In this document: positions 41,905-50,342 of the stretch, piece after piece | Layout: each line of letters starts with the position of its first letter | How positions within the stretch are numbered: the first letter of the stretch is position 1 | Assembly (NCBI GenBank): GCA_035570055.1 | Contig: DATMLM010000099.1 | Coordinates: 1 to 64,000 of the forward strand | Direction: 5' to 3' | DNA from: DASRDS01 sp035570055 | GTDB lineage: Bacteria; Gemmatimonadota; Gemmatimonadetes; Gemmatimonadales; Gemmatimonadaceae | DNA: 64,000 nt | Program-made: the position numbers and the translations under genes | The notes under the pieces: generated by a model | What the model saw: the letters and a program-made list of their open reading frames with translations, nothing else | Databases searched by the model: none | What the model was told of the DNA's origin: nothing

Positions 41905-42539
41905 ACGATGCGGTGGCGGTCGATCCACGCCGCCCATGGGATGAAGAGCCACAGCACGAGCGCGCTCCACGCCAGCATCGACACACTGGGCGGCGGGCCG
42001 GAGCCGACCGTGTACAACGCGACTTGCACCGCGACGAGCGACCAGAGACCCCATCGGCCGATCGCGTCCTTCGCCTTCGTGGTCCGGAGGTATATGACCA
42101 GGCCGCCGACGTAGAAGATCGCCTCGAGCGCCCACGTCAGCGGCACGGAGTTCCATGCGCCGAGGCCGACGCGCGGGCCGCCCGGATACAGCGGGAGATC
42201 GGGCCGGTGCACAAGCACATCGAGCACCCAATGGCTCAGGACCAACGCGCCGACGACCCACGCCCCGCGCGGTCGGTGTCGCACCAGGAAGTAAGCGACA
42301 CCGATGATCACGCTCCAGCCGACCGCGGCCAGCAGGCTATGCGAGATGGGATAACTGACAAAGTCGAGGTCCGACGCGGCCATCAATCCCGGCGCGATCT
42401 TGACGTGCTCGACGCCGAGCAGAAGGAGAATGGGCCAGAGCTCGTCGAGCCACTGGGCCGCGAAGGTGAGCGTGCCGAGGGAGGTCTCGGGGCTCGCGCG
42501 TTTGGCGGCGAATGCCAGGCCATAGTGTCCGAGAAACAC
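41895..42539 (-). CDS. Polytopic membrane protein, metal-dependent hydrolase-like
   Basis: The 214-residue protein (GTG 42539) has five or six membrane helices. Conserved His and Asp residues lie in FLGHYGLAF, SYPISHSLL and LSHWVLDVLVHRPDLPLYP. This His/Asp pattern in membrane helices resembles the YdjM-type (PF04307) putative metal-dependent hydrolases; activity is unproven. It overlaps the GH42 start by 10 bp and is divergent from the MBL hydrolase by about 39 bp. The open frame extends to 42665 but that part is antisense to the MBL gene. Confidence 0.75.
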   Translation of the reverse strand: MFLGHYGLAFAAKRASPETSLGTLTFAAQWLDELWPILLLLGVEHVKIAPGLMAASDLDFVSYPISHSLLAAVGWSVIIGVAYFLVRHRPRGAWVVGALVLSHWVLDVLVHRPDLPLYPGGPRVGLGAWNSVPLTWALEAIFYVGGLVIYLRTTKAKDAIGRWGLWSLVAVQVALYTVGSGPPPSVSMLAWSALVLWLFIPWAAWIDRHRIVCS

Positions 42540-42578
42540 GCCGCGCAATATAAAGCGTCGGACGATAGATTGACGCGC

Positions 42579-43445
42579 ATGATCCGACGCTTCCTGTGCG
42601 CCCTGATACTGGCCCAGCCACTCGCCGCGCAGCCCGAGCTCGTCACCGCGCGCGGTCTCGTTCACGCGGTCCCGGGCGAGCTTCCGACGTCGATCGGATA
42701 TCTCATCATCGTCGACGACTCGAACCCGCTCTCCCAGGCCGTGGAGAACGCGCCGCAGACGATGGTCAAATCACCGGACCCGGTGTTCCAGGTGAAGTAC
42801 CCGCACGGCTGGATCATGGTCGACGCGGCCATGGATCGCGAGCTGGCGACGGCGCCGGGCAGCACCGGCAAGTTCCTCGACGACGCGTACACCCGCATGG
42901 TCGCGGCCCTGCGCGGCGCCGGGTTGATTGTCATCACGCACGAGCACGGCGACCACATTGGCACGGTCGCCCACTCGTCCGTTGCTGACGAGTTGGCGCC
43001 GAAAACGCTGCTCAATCGGCAAGAGATGGAGTCGCTGCTGCACCGGCCGAAGGTGACCTTCACGCCGTTCGACTCGACGAAGGCGAGTCGCTACATCGTG
43101 ATCGACTACGACCGCGTGCTCCCGATCGCGCCTGGGGTCGTGCTGATCAAGGCGCCCGGGCACACGCCGGGATCGCAAGTCGTCTACGTCAAGCTCGCGT
43201 CAGGTCGCGAAGTGATTCTCTCGGGCGACGTCGCATGGCACCGGCTCGGCATTGAGACCGGCAAGGAAAAGCCGGACTCGGCGAGCAAGCAGATGGGCGA
43301 GGACCGCGCGGCCATCGCCGGCGAGCTGGCCTGGCTCCATCAGGCCGAGCAGGCCGGCGTGAGCGTCGTCGTCAGTCACGATGGCGAGCAGCTCAAGACA
43401 TTCGCCCGGCAAGGGATCCTGACCGAGGGTCTATCCACTCGATAG
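42579..43445 (+). CDS. Secreted MBL-fold metallo-hydrolase
   Basis: The 288-residue protein has a signal peptide (FLCALILAQPLAAQ) and a metallo-beta-lactamase fold. The zinc motif is THEHGDHIG, followed by KAPGHTPGSQVVYV and SGDVAWH, with a final His in VVVSHDGEQ. It resembles AttM/lactonase-like secreted MBL hydrolases. Substrate unknown. The start ATG 42579 is followed directly by the signal peptide; the long open frame upstream is antisense to the membrane-protein gene. The end overlaps the VOC gene by 15 bp. Confidence 0.87.
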   Translation: MIRRFLCALILAQPLAAQPELVTARGLVHAVPGELPTSIGYLIIVDDSNPLSQAVENAPQTMVKSPDPVFQVKYPHGWIMVDAAMDRELATAPGSTGKFLDDAYTRMVAALRGAGLIVITHEHGDHIGTVAHSSVADELAPKTLLNRQEMESLLHRPKVTFTPFDSTKASRYIVIDYDRVLPIAPGVVLIKAPGHTPGSQVVYVKLASGREVILSGDVAWHRLGIETGKEKPDSASKQMGEDRAAIAGELAWLHQAEQAGVSVVVSHDGEQLKTFARQGILTEGLSTR

Positions 43446-43796
43446 CACGAACTGATTGCCGTCGGGGTCTTTGAAGACGGCCGAGGTGCCCCAACTCTCC
43501 TTCTTCGGCTCTTTGGAGAACTCGACGCCTTTCTCCCGCATCTCTTTCGCCGTGGCGAAGACGTCGGTACACCAGAACGAGATCGGCTGAAAGCCGCCAA
43601 TGCGATCCTCGAACCCGTCGGGCGTGAACAACACCAACTTTGTCTCGGCGCCCGGGATCAGGAGCTCGATCCACCGCTGCTTGGCGCTAAACGGCTGATC
43701 GGTCGCGACTTTGAAGCCGAGTTTCTCCGTAAAGAAGCGGAGAGAAACATCCTGGTCGCGCACAGGAATGCTGGTGAATTTGATGCCTCGAATCAT
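43431..43796 (-). CDS. VOC-family (glyoxalase-like) protein
   Basis: The 121-residue protein is one beta-alpha-beta-beta-beta unit pair typical of VOC proteins (IPVRDQDVSLRFFTEKLGFKV, ETKLVLFTPD, PISFWCTDVFATAKEM, FKDPDGNQFVLSSG). The first ligand position is not His, so glyoxalase activity is doubtful. Many such proteins bind small molecules or act in resistance. ATG 43796 gives the usual length. Confidence 0.82.
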   Translation of the reverse strand: MIRGIKFTSIPVRDQDVSLRFFTEKLGFKVATDQPFSAKQRWIELLIPGAETKLVLFTPDGFEDRIGGFQPISFWCTDVFATAKEMREKGVEFSKEPKKESWGTSAVFKDPDGNQFVLSSG

Positions 43797-43846
43797 GTGG
43801 GCAACGATAGCCACCACCCGTCGCTCGACGCAATCAGTCAGTCGAC

Positions 43847-43869
43847 GCTATACTATTCATTGATATAGC
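43847..43869. promoter_or_regulatory. Inverted repeat before the HTH gene, candidate operator
   Basis: GCTATA (43847-43852) and TATAGC (43864-43869) are inverted around an 11-bp centre and end at the ATG of the HTH gene. TATACT at 43849-43854 could serve as a -10 element, so a bound dimer would block the promoter. Autoregulation by the HTH protein is the simplest reading. Confidence 0.45.
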
Positions 43870-44157
43870 ATGCCTTCCGTCGACGACTACGTAATCGATG
43901 TGCTCATGCGCGATCTCGTCGGCCACGATCGACGGCCGGCGAGTTTTCTAGTCTATTTGTGGTTGATGGCCGAGCAGCGCCGCCGCCGCGTTCCGGTGCA
44001 AGTCAGCTATCAAGAGCTGGCCGAGTCGATCGGCGTCTCGAAGAGCGCGGCGCAAGCGGGCGTGGGGTGGCTCATTCGGCGCAAGTTGCTCGCGGCGACG
44101 AAAGACACCACAACGTCTACGCCGCGCTACAACGTACTGACACCGTGGAGGCAGTGA
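43870..44157 (+). CDS. Small helix-turn-helix protein
   Basis: The 95-residue protein has a winged helix-turn-helix (VSYQELAESIGVSKSAAQAGVGWLIRRKLL) after an N-terminal helix with RPASFLVYLWLMAEQRRRR. This is the layout of GntR/MarR-like or replication-type winged helices; no exact family is evident. It has a likely operator directly upstream. Its TGA overlaps the CocE start by one base (TGATG), so regulator and hydrolase are coupled. Confidence 0.75.
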   Translation: MPSVDDYVIDVLMRDLVGHDRRPASFLVYLWLMAEQRRRRVPVQVSYQELAESIGVSKSAAQAGVGWLIRRKLLAATKDTTTSTPRYNVLTPWRQ

Positions 44158-45965
44158 TGCGATGTGCGCTTGTCGTGGCGATGGCCCTGGCGGGGACCGC
44201 AGGAGCTCAATCGCCGTTCACCTGGTCCGAAGTCATGGTGCCGGTCCGCGACGGCGTGCATCTCCAGACGGTCATCCTCACACCGGCGAATCAAAGCGGC
44301 CCGCTGCCGATCCTGTTCCGCCGCACGCCGTACGGCGTGCCGGCCAAGGCGCCGGATGCCATGCCGCAGAATCTCAAGGAGCTCGCGCAGGACGGCTACA
44401 TCTTCGTGATTCAGAATCTGCGCGGCCGGTTCAAGTCGGAGGGCACGTTCGCGCTGAGCTCGCAGGTGAATCTCGCGGACTCGACGTCGACGAACGAGAC
44501 GACCGATGCCTACGATAGCATCGAGTGGCTCATTCACCATGTCCCGAACACCAACGGCAAGGTCGGCATGTACGGCGTATCGTACGACGGCCTCACGACG
44601 GGCCTCGCGCTGTTGCACCCGCACCCCGCGCTCAAAGCCGTGAGCGAGCAAGCCTCGCCGGTCGATCAGTGGATGAACGACGATGATCATCGCTATGGCG
44701 CGTTGCGTGAAAGCTACGACTTCGAGTACGCGGTGCTCGAGCAGGCGGACAAGAACGCGAACACGCACTTCGCCTTCGAGACGTACGACACGTATGAGTG
44801 GTATCTGAAACTCGGCCCGCTCTCGAACATCAACGCGCAATATCTCCACGGGAAGATCCCGTATTGGAACTCCACGGTCGAGCACCCTGATTACGACACG
44901 TTCTGGAAGAAAGAAGCGTGGGTGAATCAGCTGCACGCCTCCGCCGTGCCCAACCTCAACGTCGCCGGATTCTGGGATCAGGAAGATCCGTGGGGACCAT
45001 GGCAGATCTTTCGCCGCGGTGGCGGCCTCATGGTCGCCGGGCCGTGGTATCACGGAGAGTGGCAAGCGCCGAAGGGCGACAGCATCGGGTTGATCGCCGC
45101 GGGCGGGCACGAGACCTCGCGCGAGTTCCGCGAGAACATCGAGGCGCCGTTCTTCCGTTACTATCTCCACGATCAAGGCTCGGCGCCCGCGTGGCAGGCA
45201 TCCACGTTCCAATCCGGCTCGAATACGTGGCACACGTATGATGCCTGGCCGCCGAAGACGTCAAAGCCTACCAATTTGTATCTGCGCTCGGATGGCACGC
45301 TGAGTTTCGAGCCGGCGACGACAGCGGGATATCGGCAGTACGTATCCGACCCGGCGAATCCAGTGCCCTACAGACAGCGGCCGATCTCGCCGACATATCC
45401 CGCTGGAGACTGGCGGACATGGGAGGTGGCCGACCAGCGATTCGTCGACAACCGGCCGGACGTGCTCACCTACGTCAGCGCCCCGCTGGATCATGACATC
45501 ACCATTACCGGCCCGGTCGCCGCCGAATTACTCGCCTCGACGTCTGGCACGGACGCCGATTTCATCGTCAAGCTGATCGACAAGTACCCGGAGGATTTCC
45601 AGCAGCCGGCGTGGGACCCGAACGCGGGCCCGAGGCCTGGCGAGTATGCGCGTTCGATGAACGGCTACGAGTTGCCGATCGCCATGGAGATCCGCCGCGG
45701 GCGGTATCTGACGGACTACGAGCACCCGCACGCGTTGGTCGCCGGTCAGGAAACGAAATGGTCGTTCTCACTCCGCGACCACGATCACGTTTTCCTGAAA
45801 GGGCACCGCATCATGGTGCAGGTGCAGTCGACGTGGTTCCCGGCGATCGACCGGAACCCGCAGAAGTTCGTGCCGAGTATCTACCAGGCCAAGGCCGAGG
45901 ATTTTGTCAAAGCCACGCAGCGCGTGTCCAGCGCCTCACATATTATCCTGCCCGTGATACCGTAG
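44157..45965 (+). CDS. Secreted CocE/NonD-type (S15) hydrolase
   Basis: The 602-residue protein has a signal peptide (LVVAMALAGTAGAQ), an alpha/beta hydrolase domain with nucleophile elbow MYGVSYDGLTTGL (GxSYxG of the X-Pro dipeptidyl-peptidase/CocE family), a helical cap, and a C-terminal jelly-roll (about 440-600; VLTYVSAPLDHDITITGPVAAEL). The family includes alpha-amino-acid ester hydrolases and X-prolyl peptidases, so the substrate is an ester or peptide outside the cytoplasm. It overlaps the convergent aminotransferase gene by 23 bp. Confidence 0.88.
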   Translation: MRCALVVAMALAGTAGAQSPFTWSEVMVPVRDGVHLQTVILTPANQSGPLPILFRRTPYGVPAKAPDAMPQNLKELAQDGYIFVIQNLRGRFKSEGTFALSSQVNLADSTSTNETTDAYDSIEWLIHHVPNTNGKVGMYGVSYDGLTTGLALLHPHPALKAVSEQASPVDQWMNDDDHRYGALRESYDFEYAVLEQADKNANTHFAFETYDTYEWYLKLGPLSNINAQYLHGKIPYWNSTVEHPDYDTFWKKEAWVNQLHASAVPNLNVAGFWDQEDPWGPWQIFRRGGGLMVAGPWYHGEWQAPKGDSIGLIAAGGHETSREFRENIEAPFFRYYLHDQGSAPAWQASTFQSGSNTWHTYDAWPPKTSKPTNLYLRSDGTLSFEPATTAGYRQYVSDPANPVPYRQRPISPTYPAGDWRTWEVADQRFVDNRPDVLTYVSAPLDHDITITGPVAAELLASTSGTDADFIVKLIDKYPEDFQQPAWDPNAGPRPGEYARSMNGYELPIAMEIRRGRYLTDYEHPHALVAGQETKWSFSLRDHDHVFLKGHRIMVQVQSTWFPAIDRNPQKFVPSIYQAKAEDFVKATQRVSSASHIILPVIP

Positions 45966-47076
45966 CCTTTGGCAAGATGTGCCGGAAGACGTCCATAGCG
46001 CGGTGCATATCGTCCATCGTGCCGATGGAGACCCGGGAGTACGTGTTGAGCGGCGGGAATGGCCGTCCGACGAGGACGTTCTGCGCTTTGCACGCCTCCC
46101 GGAACGCCTTCGCGTCCTGTCGCACGTCGACCATGATGAAGTTCGTGTGCGACGGGACGGACGGATACCCGAACGCGGCGAGCTCGCGCTGCGTCCACTC
46201 GCGCGCGTCCTTGTTCTTGGCGTGCTCGCGCTCGATGTGACTCTTGAGGCCCAGGCTCGCCAGCGCCGCGACGGCGCCCATCCGGTTGACACCGATCGCC
46301 AGGCGTTGCGCTCGGATGTGCTCGAGGGTCTCGGGCTGGCCGATCGCATAGCCGACGCGGAGCCCGGCCATCCCGAACACTTTCGAGAACGTGCGCGAGA
46401 CGATCACGCGTGGGTTCTGGAGCGCGAGCGGGATCATCGTCGCGTACTTCGGGTCCTCGACGTACTCGTGGTACGCCTCGTCGACGAGGATCGTCGCATC
46501 CGGCGTGTCGGCGAGGATTTTGGCGATGCACGCCTTCACGTCGTCGCCCGAGTGGACCGTGCCCGTTGGGTTGTTCGGGTTGCAGAGATAGACGAGCCCG
46601 GCGCCATGAGACGCCGTCGCCATGGCGGGCAAGTCGAGCGCGATCTCTGACGTCACCGGGACGGCGACGACGGGCGTCTTGATCCGCTGCGCATCGTTGC
46701 CGGGCGATTCGTAGCTCGGCGCGGCCGTGACGAGTCCGCGCGTGGGCGACGTGAAGCCGTAGACCGCGCTCCGAATCACATCGGTCGATCCGCACGTGAG
46801 CACGACATTGAACTCGGCCACGCCAACGGCGTCCGCGACCGCGCGCGTCAGCTGCATCACCAGCTCATCCGGATACCGCGAGGACTCGGCGGCCGCCAGT
46901 GTGATCGCCTGGATCGCCTCTTTCGCGGGACCGTTGGGGTTTTCGTTTCGGTCCAGTCGGACCGCACTGGCCGGAGCGGTAACCCACTCGAGCTCGGGCA
47001 GGTGCAGCGGAGCAATAAGGGAGCTGGCGGCGCTGGCTCCCAGCGTGTGCACGAAGTGCCGACGGGAGAGGCTCAT
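45943..47076 (-). CDS. Tat-exported PLP aminotransferase, histidinol-phosphate type
   Basis: The 377-residue protein is a fold-type I aminotransferase of the HisC class. It shows YLCNPNNPTGTV, LVDEAYHEYVEDP and the Schiff-base Lys in SRTFSKVFGMAGLRVGYAIG. Unusually, it begins MSLSRRHFVHTLGASAASSL, a twin-arginine signal (SRRHF then a hydrophobic stretch), so it is probably folded with its cofactor and exported. No histidine-biosynthesis genes are nearby. It is divergent, by 20 bp, from a small ArsR-type regulator. Confidence 0.87.
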   Translation of the reverse strand: MSLSRRHFVHTLGASAASSLIAPLHLPELEWVTAPASAVRLDRNENPNGPAKEAIQAITLAAAESSRYPDELVMQLTRAVADAVGVAEFNVVLTCGSTDVIRSAVYGFTSPTRGLVTAAPSYESPGNDAQRIKTPVVAVPVTSEIALDLPAMATASHGAGLVYLCNPNNPTGTVHSGDDVKACIAKILADTPDATILVDEAYHEYVEDPKYATMIPLALQNPRVIVSRTFSKVFGMAGLRVGYAIGQPETLEHIRAQRLAIGVNRMGAVAALASLGLKSHIEREHAKNKDAREWTQRELAAFGYPSVPSHTNFIMVDVRQDAKAFREACKAQNVLVGRPFPPLNTYSRVSIGTMDDMHRAMDVFRHILPKATVSRAG

Positions 47077-47096
47077 CAGGATATCATAATACAGAT

Positions 47097-47381
47097 ATGA
47101 CCGACCAGGAGTTTTATCGGATATCGAAGGTGCTGGCCGACCCCCGGCGATTTCGGGTGCTGCAGCGGATCATGGGGACGGGAGAGGAGGTGTCCTGCCA
47201 GCTGCTCCTCAAGGAATTCCCTATCGCGCCAGCGACCATGTCCCACCATCTCAAGGAGTTGGAAACCGCGGGGGTGGTCGAGTCCCGGTTCGACGGCGTC
47301 TGCAAGTACCTGGTGCCGCGCCCGGAGGTGATTCAGGGATATGAGCGCGAGCTGGTCCGGCGGCTGGGAACCAAGCGCTAA
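47097..47381 (+). CDS. ArsR-family regulator
   Basis: The 94-residue protein has the ArsR winged helix: FYRISKVLADPRRFRVLQRIM, recognition helix PIAPATMSHHLKELETAGVV and wing SRFDGVCKYLVPRPEV. It lacks the CxC metal motif, so the effector is unknown. It is divergent from the aminotransferase and 69 bp upstream of an SDR gene on the same strand. The perfect inverted repeat before the SDR gene is a likely target. It probably regulates one or both neighbours. Confidence 0.88.
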   Translation: MTDQEFYRISKVLADPRRFRVLQRIMGTGEEVSCQLLLKEFPIAPATMSHHLKELETAGVVESRFDGVCKYLVPRPEVIQGYERELVRRLGTKR

Positions 47382-47405
47382 TGGCCCGGCTTCCTGGTTC
47401 GTTAT

Positions 47406-47429
47406 TTCGATAATCATAGAAATATCGAA
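47406..47429. promoter_or_regulatory. Inverted repeat before the SDR gene, candidate ArsR operator
   Basis: TTCGATA (47406-47412) and TATCGAA (47423-47429) are perfect 7-bp arms with a 10-bp centre. They lie between the ArsR gene stop and the SDR ribosome site (GCAGGAG at about 47434). The AT-rich composition stands out against the surrounding GC-rich DNA. A control site for the upstream ArsR protein is the natural reading. Confidence 0.5.
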
Positions 47430-47450
47430 CCCAGCAGGAGACGGGTACTC

Positions 47451-48200
47451 ATGGGCAAGTTGTCAGGCAAAGTGGCCGTCGTAACCGGCGGCAATAGCGG
47501 TATCGGCTTGGAGACCGCGAGGCGATTCGTCGCCGAGGGCGCGGATGTCTATATCACCGGACGGCGTCAGGGTGCGCTGGACGAAGCGGTGAAGTCGATC
47601 GGCAAATGCGTCACCGGCATCCAAGGCGACGTGTCGAATCTCAAAGACCTGGATCGCCTCTACGCGGCGGTTCAACAGAAATCCGGACGCATCGACGTAT
47701 TGTTCGCCAACGCTGGCTTGGGGCAGTTCGCTGCATTCGGCGGCGTCAGCGAGGAGAGTTTCGATCTCCAGTTCGACGTCAACGTGAAGGGCCTCTTCTT
47801 CACCGTCCAGAAAGCCCTCCCCCTGATCGTCGATGGCGGGACGATCATTCTCAACGGGTCGATCGCGGGTGTGAAAGGCCTGGGCCCGGCGAGCGCGTAC
47901 AATGCCACGAAGGCCGCGGTGCGGTCATTCGCGCGTACGTGGACGAATGAGCTCAAGGACCGCGGGATCCGGGTCAACACGCTGAGCCCGGGACCGATCG
48001 AAACCCCCATTTTTGGCAAAGTCGGGTTGACCGAAGCCCAGATTGCCGACTTCGCGACGGGGATCGTCGGGCTGGTCCCGCTGGGTCGCATCGGCACCGC
48101 CGATGAGATCGCGAAGGCCGCCGTATTCCTCGCGTCGGACGACTCGAGCTTTGTCACGGGTATCGACCTGCAGGTCGATGGTGGGCTAGCACAAGTCTGA
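47451..48200 (+). CDS. SDR family oxidoreductase
   Basis: The 249-residue classical short-chain dehydrogenase shows the cofactor motif GGNSGIG (residues 13-19), NAG (NAGLG), the catalytic Ser in LNGSIAG and YNATK (Tyr and Lys), and the C-terminal DLQVDGG. NAD(P)-dependent oxidation or reduction of a small alcohol or ketone is expected; the substrate is unknown. It lies downstream of the ArsR gene with an inverted repeat between them, so ArsR-type control is likely. Confidence 0.9.
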   Translation: MGKLSGKVAVVTGGNSGIGLETARRFVAEGADVYITGRRQGALDEAVKSIGKCVTGIQGDVSNLKDLDRLYAAVQQKSGRIDVLFANAGLGQFAAFGGVSEESFDLQFDVNVKGLFFTVQKALPLIVDGGTIILNGSIAGVKGLGPASAYNATKAAVRSFARTWTNELKDRGIRVNTLSPGPIETPIFGKVGLTEAQIADFATGIVGLVPLGRIGTADEIAKAAVFLASDDSSFVTGIDLQVDGGLAQV

Positions 48201-48217
48201 TGGCTTATCGTTAGGGG

Positions 48218-49846
48218 GTGCCGGACCCCCTAGCGATGACCCCCGACGTGGTCGAGCTCGCCGAGGCGTTGAAAGACCAGTACGCCTTCGAGGGCGAGAT
48301 CGGCCGCGGTGGGATGGGCGTCGTGTATCGCGCGCACGACCTCAAGCTCGATCGGCCGGTGGCGATCAAGGTGCTGCCGCCGTACTTCGAGCGCGACCCG
48401 GCCATTCGCGAGCGGTTCCTGCGCGAGGCTCGCACCGCGGGATCGCTCTCCCACGCCAACATCGTACCGGTCTATCGCGCCGATGAATTGGGCGGCCATG
48501 TGTTCTTCGCCATGGCCTATGTCGACGGCGAGTCGCTCGGCACTCGACTCGTCGACGGCCGCACGATCCCGCACCCGGCGCTCGTGCCCCTCCTCGTCGA
48601 TGTCGCGCGCGCGCTCGACTACGCGCACGCCCGCAAGGTGATCCACCGGGACGTCAAGCCCGAGAACATCTTGATCGAGGGCACCACGGGGAGAGCCCTG
48701 CTCACGGATTTCGGGATCGCCCGCGTCGCCGCCGCGGGATCGGTGACCGCGACCGGCCAGGTCCTCGGCACGGTCTGGTACATGAGCCCCGAGCAGGTCA
48801 TGGGCGAGCCGCTCGACGGGCGATCCGACCTGTATGCCCTCGGCGTCGTCGCGTTCCGGGCGCTGAGCGGCCTGTTTCCGTTCGACTGCGACGTGCCCGC
48901 CGCCATCCTGGTCGCGCACGCGACGCGACCCGCTCCGCCCTTGAGCTCCGTCGCGCCACGCGTACCCGCGGCGCTCGCCGCGATCGTCGACAAATTGCTG
49001 TCGAAGACGCCGGCCGCGCGCTATCGCACGGGCGCCGAGTTGGCCGACGCGCTCGACGCGACCTCGCGCGAGCCGGTCGAGGATGCCGCGCCATTGCCAG
49101 CGACATTGTCCGAGACCAATGCGCAGGCGCTCTGGCGGCGCGCCGCGGAGCTGCAGTCCCAGACGGGGCGCGAGAGCCGGCCGCCGATCGCGACCAGCAG
49201 CCGGCCGCTCCCGACGGGCTACGCGATGCGCGATGTCTTGAGCGCGGCAGCCGAAGCGGGCATTGGCGACGAATACATGGCGCGGGCGGCCGCGGAGTTG
49301 GGATTCGTCTCGGGACCCATCGCATCTCCCGACGTGGCGCTCACGTCGTCCTACGAGAATCGCTCGCGCCTCTCGTGGTGCGGACGACCGCGAGAGATAG
49401 CGATCGAGGCCGTCGTGCCGCGTGAGGTGCCCGACGCCGAGGTCGATGCGGTGGCGGAGTACATTCGTCACGTGCTCCGCGTGAAAGGGAGCGCGACCCG
49501 GTTCGGGCGCGCATTGACCTGGACCTCGCGAAGCGTCAATCGGCAGATCGACATCACGATCACCGCGCGCGGCGGCAAGACGATCATTCGCGCCGACGAG
49601 CATTTGGGCACGCTCGCGGGCGGCCTGTACGGCGGTCTCGTCGGCGGCATGGGCGGCGGCGGCCTCGCCGTCGGCATCGCCGTCGGCGTCGGGGCGATGC
49701 ATTCCGGGCCGGTCGCACTCGGGATAGCACTGGCCTTTGTCACCAGCTCCTACGGGCTCGCGCGGACCATCTTCACGACGTCGGCCGAGTCGCGCGAGCG
49801 TGAGTTGCGCCGACTCGTGGAGCGCATCGCGGAGCAGTTCCGCTAG
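48218..49846 (+). CDS. PknB-type Ser/Thr protein kinase with extra C-terminal domain
   Basis: The 542-residue protein has a complete kinase domain (about 24-290): GRGGMGVVYRA, K51 in VAIKVL, HRDVKPENIL (H143, R144, D145), DFGIAR (D164) and MSPEQ. It is an RD kinase and so likely autophosphorylated. A second part (about 310-540) has PTGYAMRDVLSAAAEAGIGDEYMARAAAELG, then an antiparallel beta domain, then a Gly-rich membrane segment with glycine-zipper spacing (about 463-505). This C-terminal half is not a PASTA or other known sensor. Start is GTG 48218. It is the only kinase gene of this type in the window. Confidence 0.9.
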   Translation: MPDPLAMTPDVVELAEALKDQYAFEGEIGRGGMGVVYRAHDLKLDRPVAIKVLPPYFERDPAIRERFLREARTAGSLSHANIVPVYRADELGGHVFFAMAYVDGESLGTRLVDGRTIPHPALVPLLVDVARALDYAHARKVIHRDVKPENILIEGTTGRALLTDFGIARVAAAGSVTATGQVLGTVWYMSPEQVMGEPLDGRSDLYALGVVAFRALSGLFPFDCDVPAAILVAHATRPAPPLSSVAPRVPAALAAIVDKLLSKTPAARYRTGAELADALDATSREPVEDAAPLPATLSETNAQALWRRAAELQSQTGRESRPPIATSSRPLPTGYAMRDVLSAAAEAGIGDEYMARAAAELGFVSGPIASPDVALTSSYENRSRLSWCGRPREIAIEAVVPREVPDAEVDAVAEYIRHVLRVKGSATRFGRALTWTSRSVNRQIDITITARGGKTIIRADEHLGTLAGGLYGGLVGGMGGGGLAVGIAVGVGAMHSGPVALGIALAFVTSSYGLARTIFTTSAESRERELRRLVERIAEQFR

Positions 49847-49925
49847 GCGTTCCCGCGAGTGACCGTAGCGTATACGGATCGTCTTTCCCCGGACAACAGT
49901 AGTCATTAAGGAGAGATCCGGTCCG

Positions 49926-50330
49926 ATGCGCTTTTCATGGTGCGCTGCACTTGTTACATCCTTCGCGACGGCGCTGACGGCGTCGGCGCAGGCCGCTCAG
50001 CTCGCGTCGGGTCCCGGCGCCAACGGCCAAGCCTATTTCGAATTCCAAGTGGAGAAGCCCGTGTCCGCGCGACCCGGGAATCCCCGCGCTCAATATCCGG
50101 ACGATTTGCGCGCCCGCGCGCGCGGCGGTGAAGTCACTTGCCAGTTCGTGGTCGATACGACCGGCAAGGTGGACATGGGGACCTTCGAGGTGGTCAAAGC
50201 GTCCGAGGCATCCTACGCGGCAGCGGTCAAGCGTGTGTTGCCCCAGATGCGGTATTTCCCCGCCGAAGAAGGCGGGCACAAGGTCAGACAACTCGTCGAG
50301 CAGGACTTTCGCTTCGCCCCAGCAGAGTAA
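49926..50330 (+). CDS. Secreted TonB C-terminal domain protein
   Basis: The 134-residue protein has a signal peptide (ALVTSFATALTASAQAA), then a TonB-C fold (about 45-134; RPGNPRAQYPDDLRARARGGEVTCQFVVDTTGKVD, ending RQLVEQDFRFAP). The typical N-terminal membrane helix and Pro-rich spacer of energy-transducing TonB are absent. It is therefore periplasmic or secreted, not an energy transducer itself. It has a strong Shine-Dalgarno (AAGGAGA) before ATG 49926. It lies 12 bp upstream of the chemoreceptor and is probably in its operon. Confidence 0.82.
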   Translation: MRFSWCAALVTSFATALTASAQAAQLASGPGANGQAYFEFQVEKPVSARPGNPRAQYPDDLRARARGGEVTCQFVVDTTGKVDMGTFEVVKASEASYAAAVKRVLPQMRYFPAEEGGHKVRQLVEQDFRFAPAE

Positions 50331-50342
50331 AAGAAGGGTAGC

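Noticed and set aside
39928..42261. Longer start for GH42 at 42261
   Set aside because: The extra part is Arg-rich and overlaps the membrane-protein gene in another frame. ATG 41904 is followed directly by the GH42 domain start.
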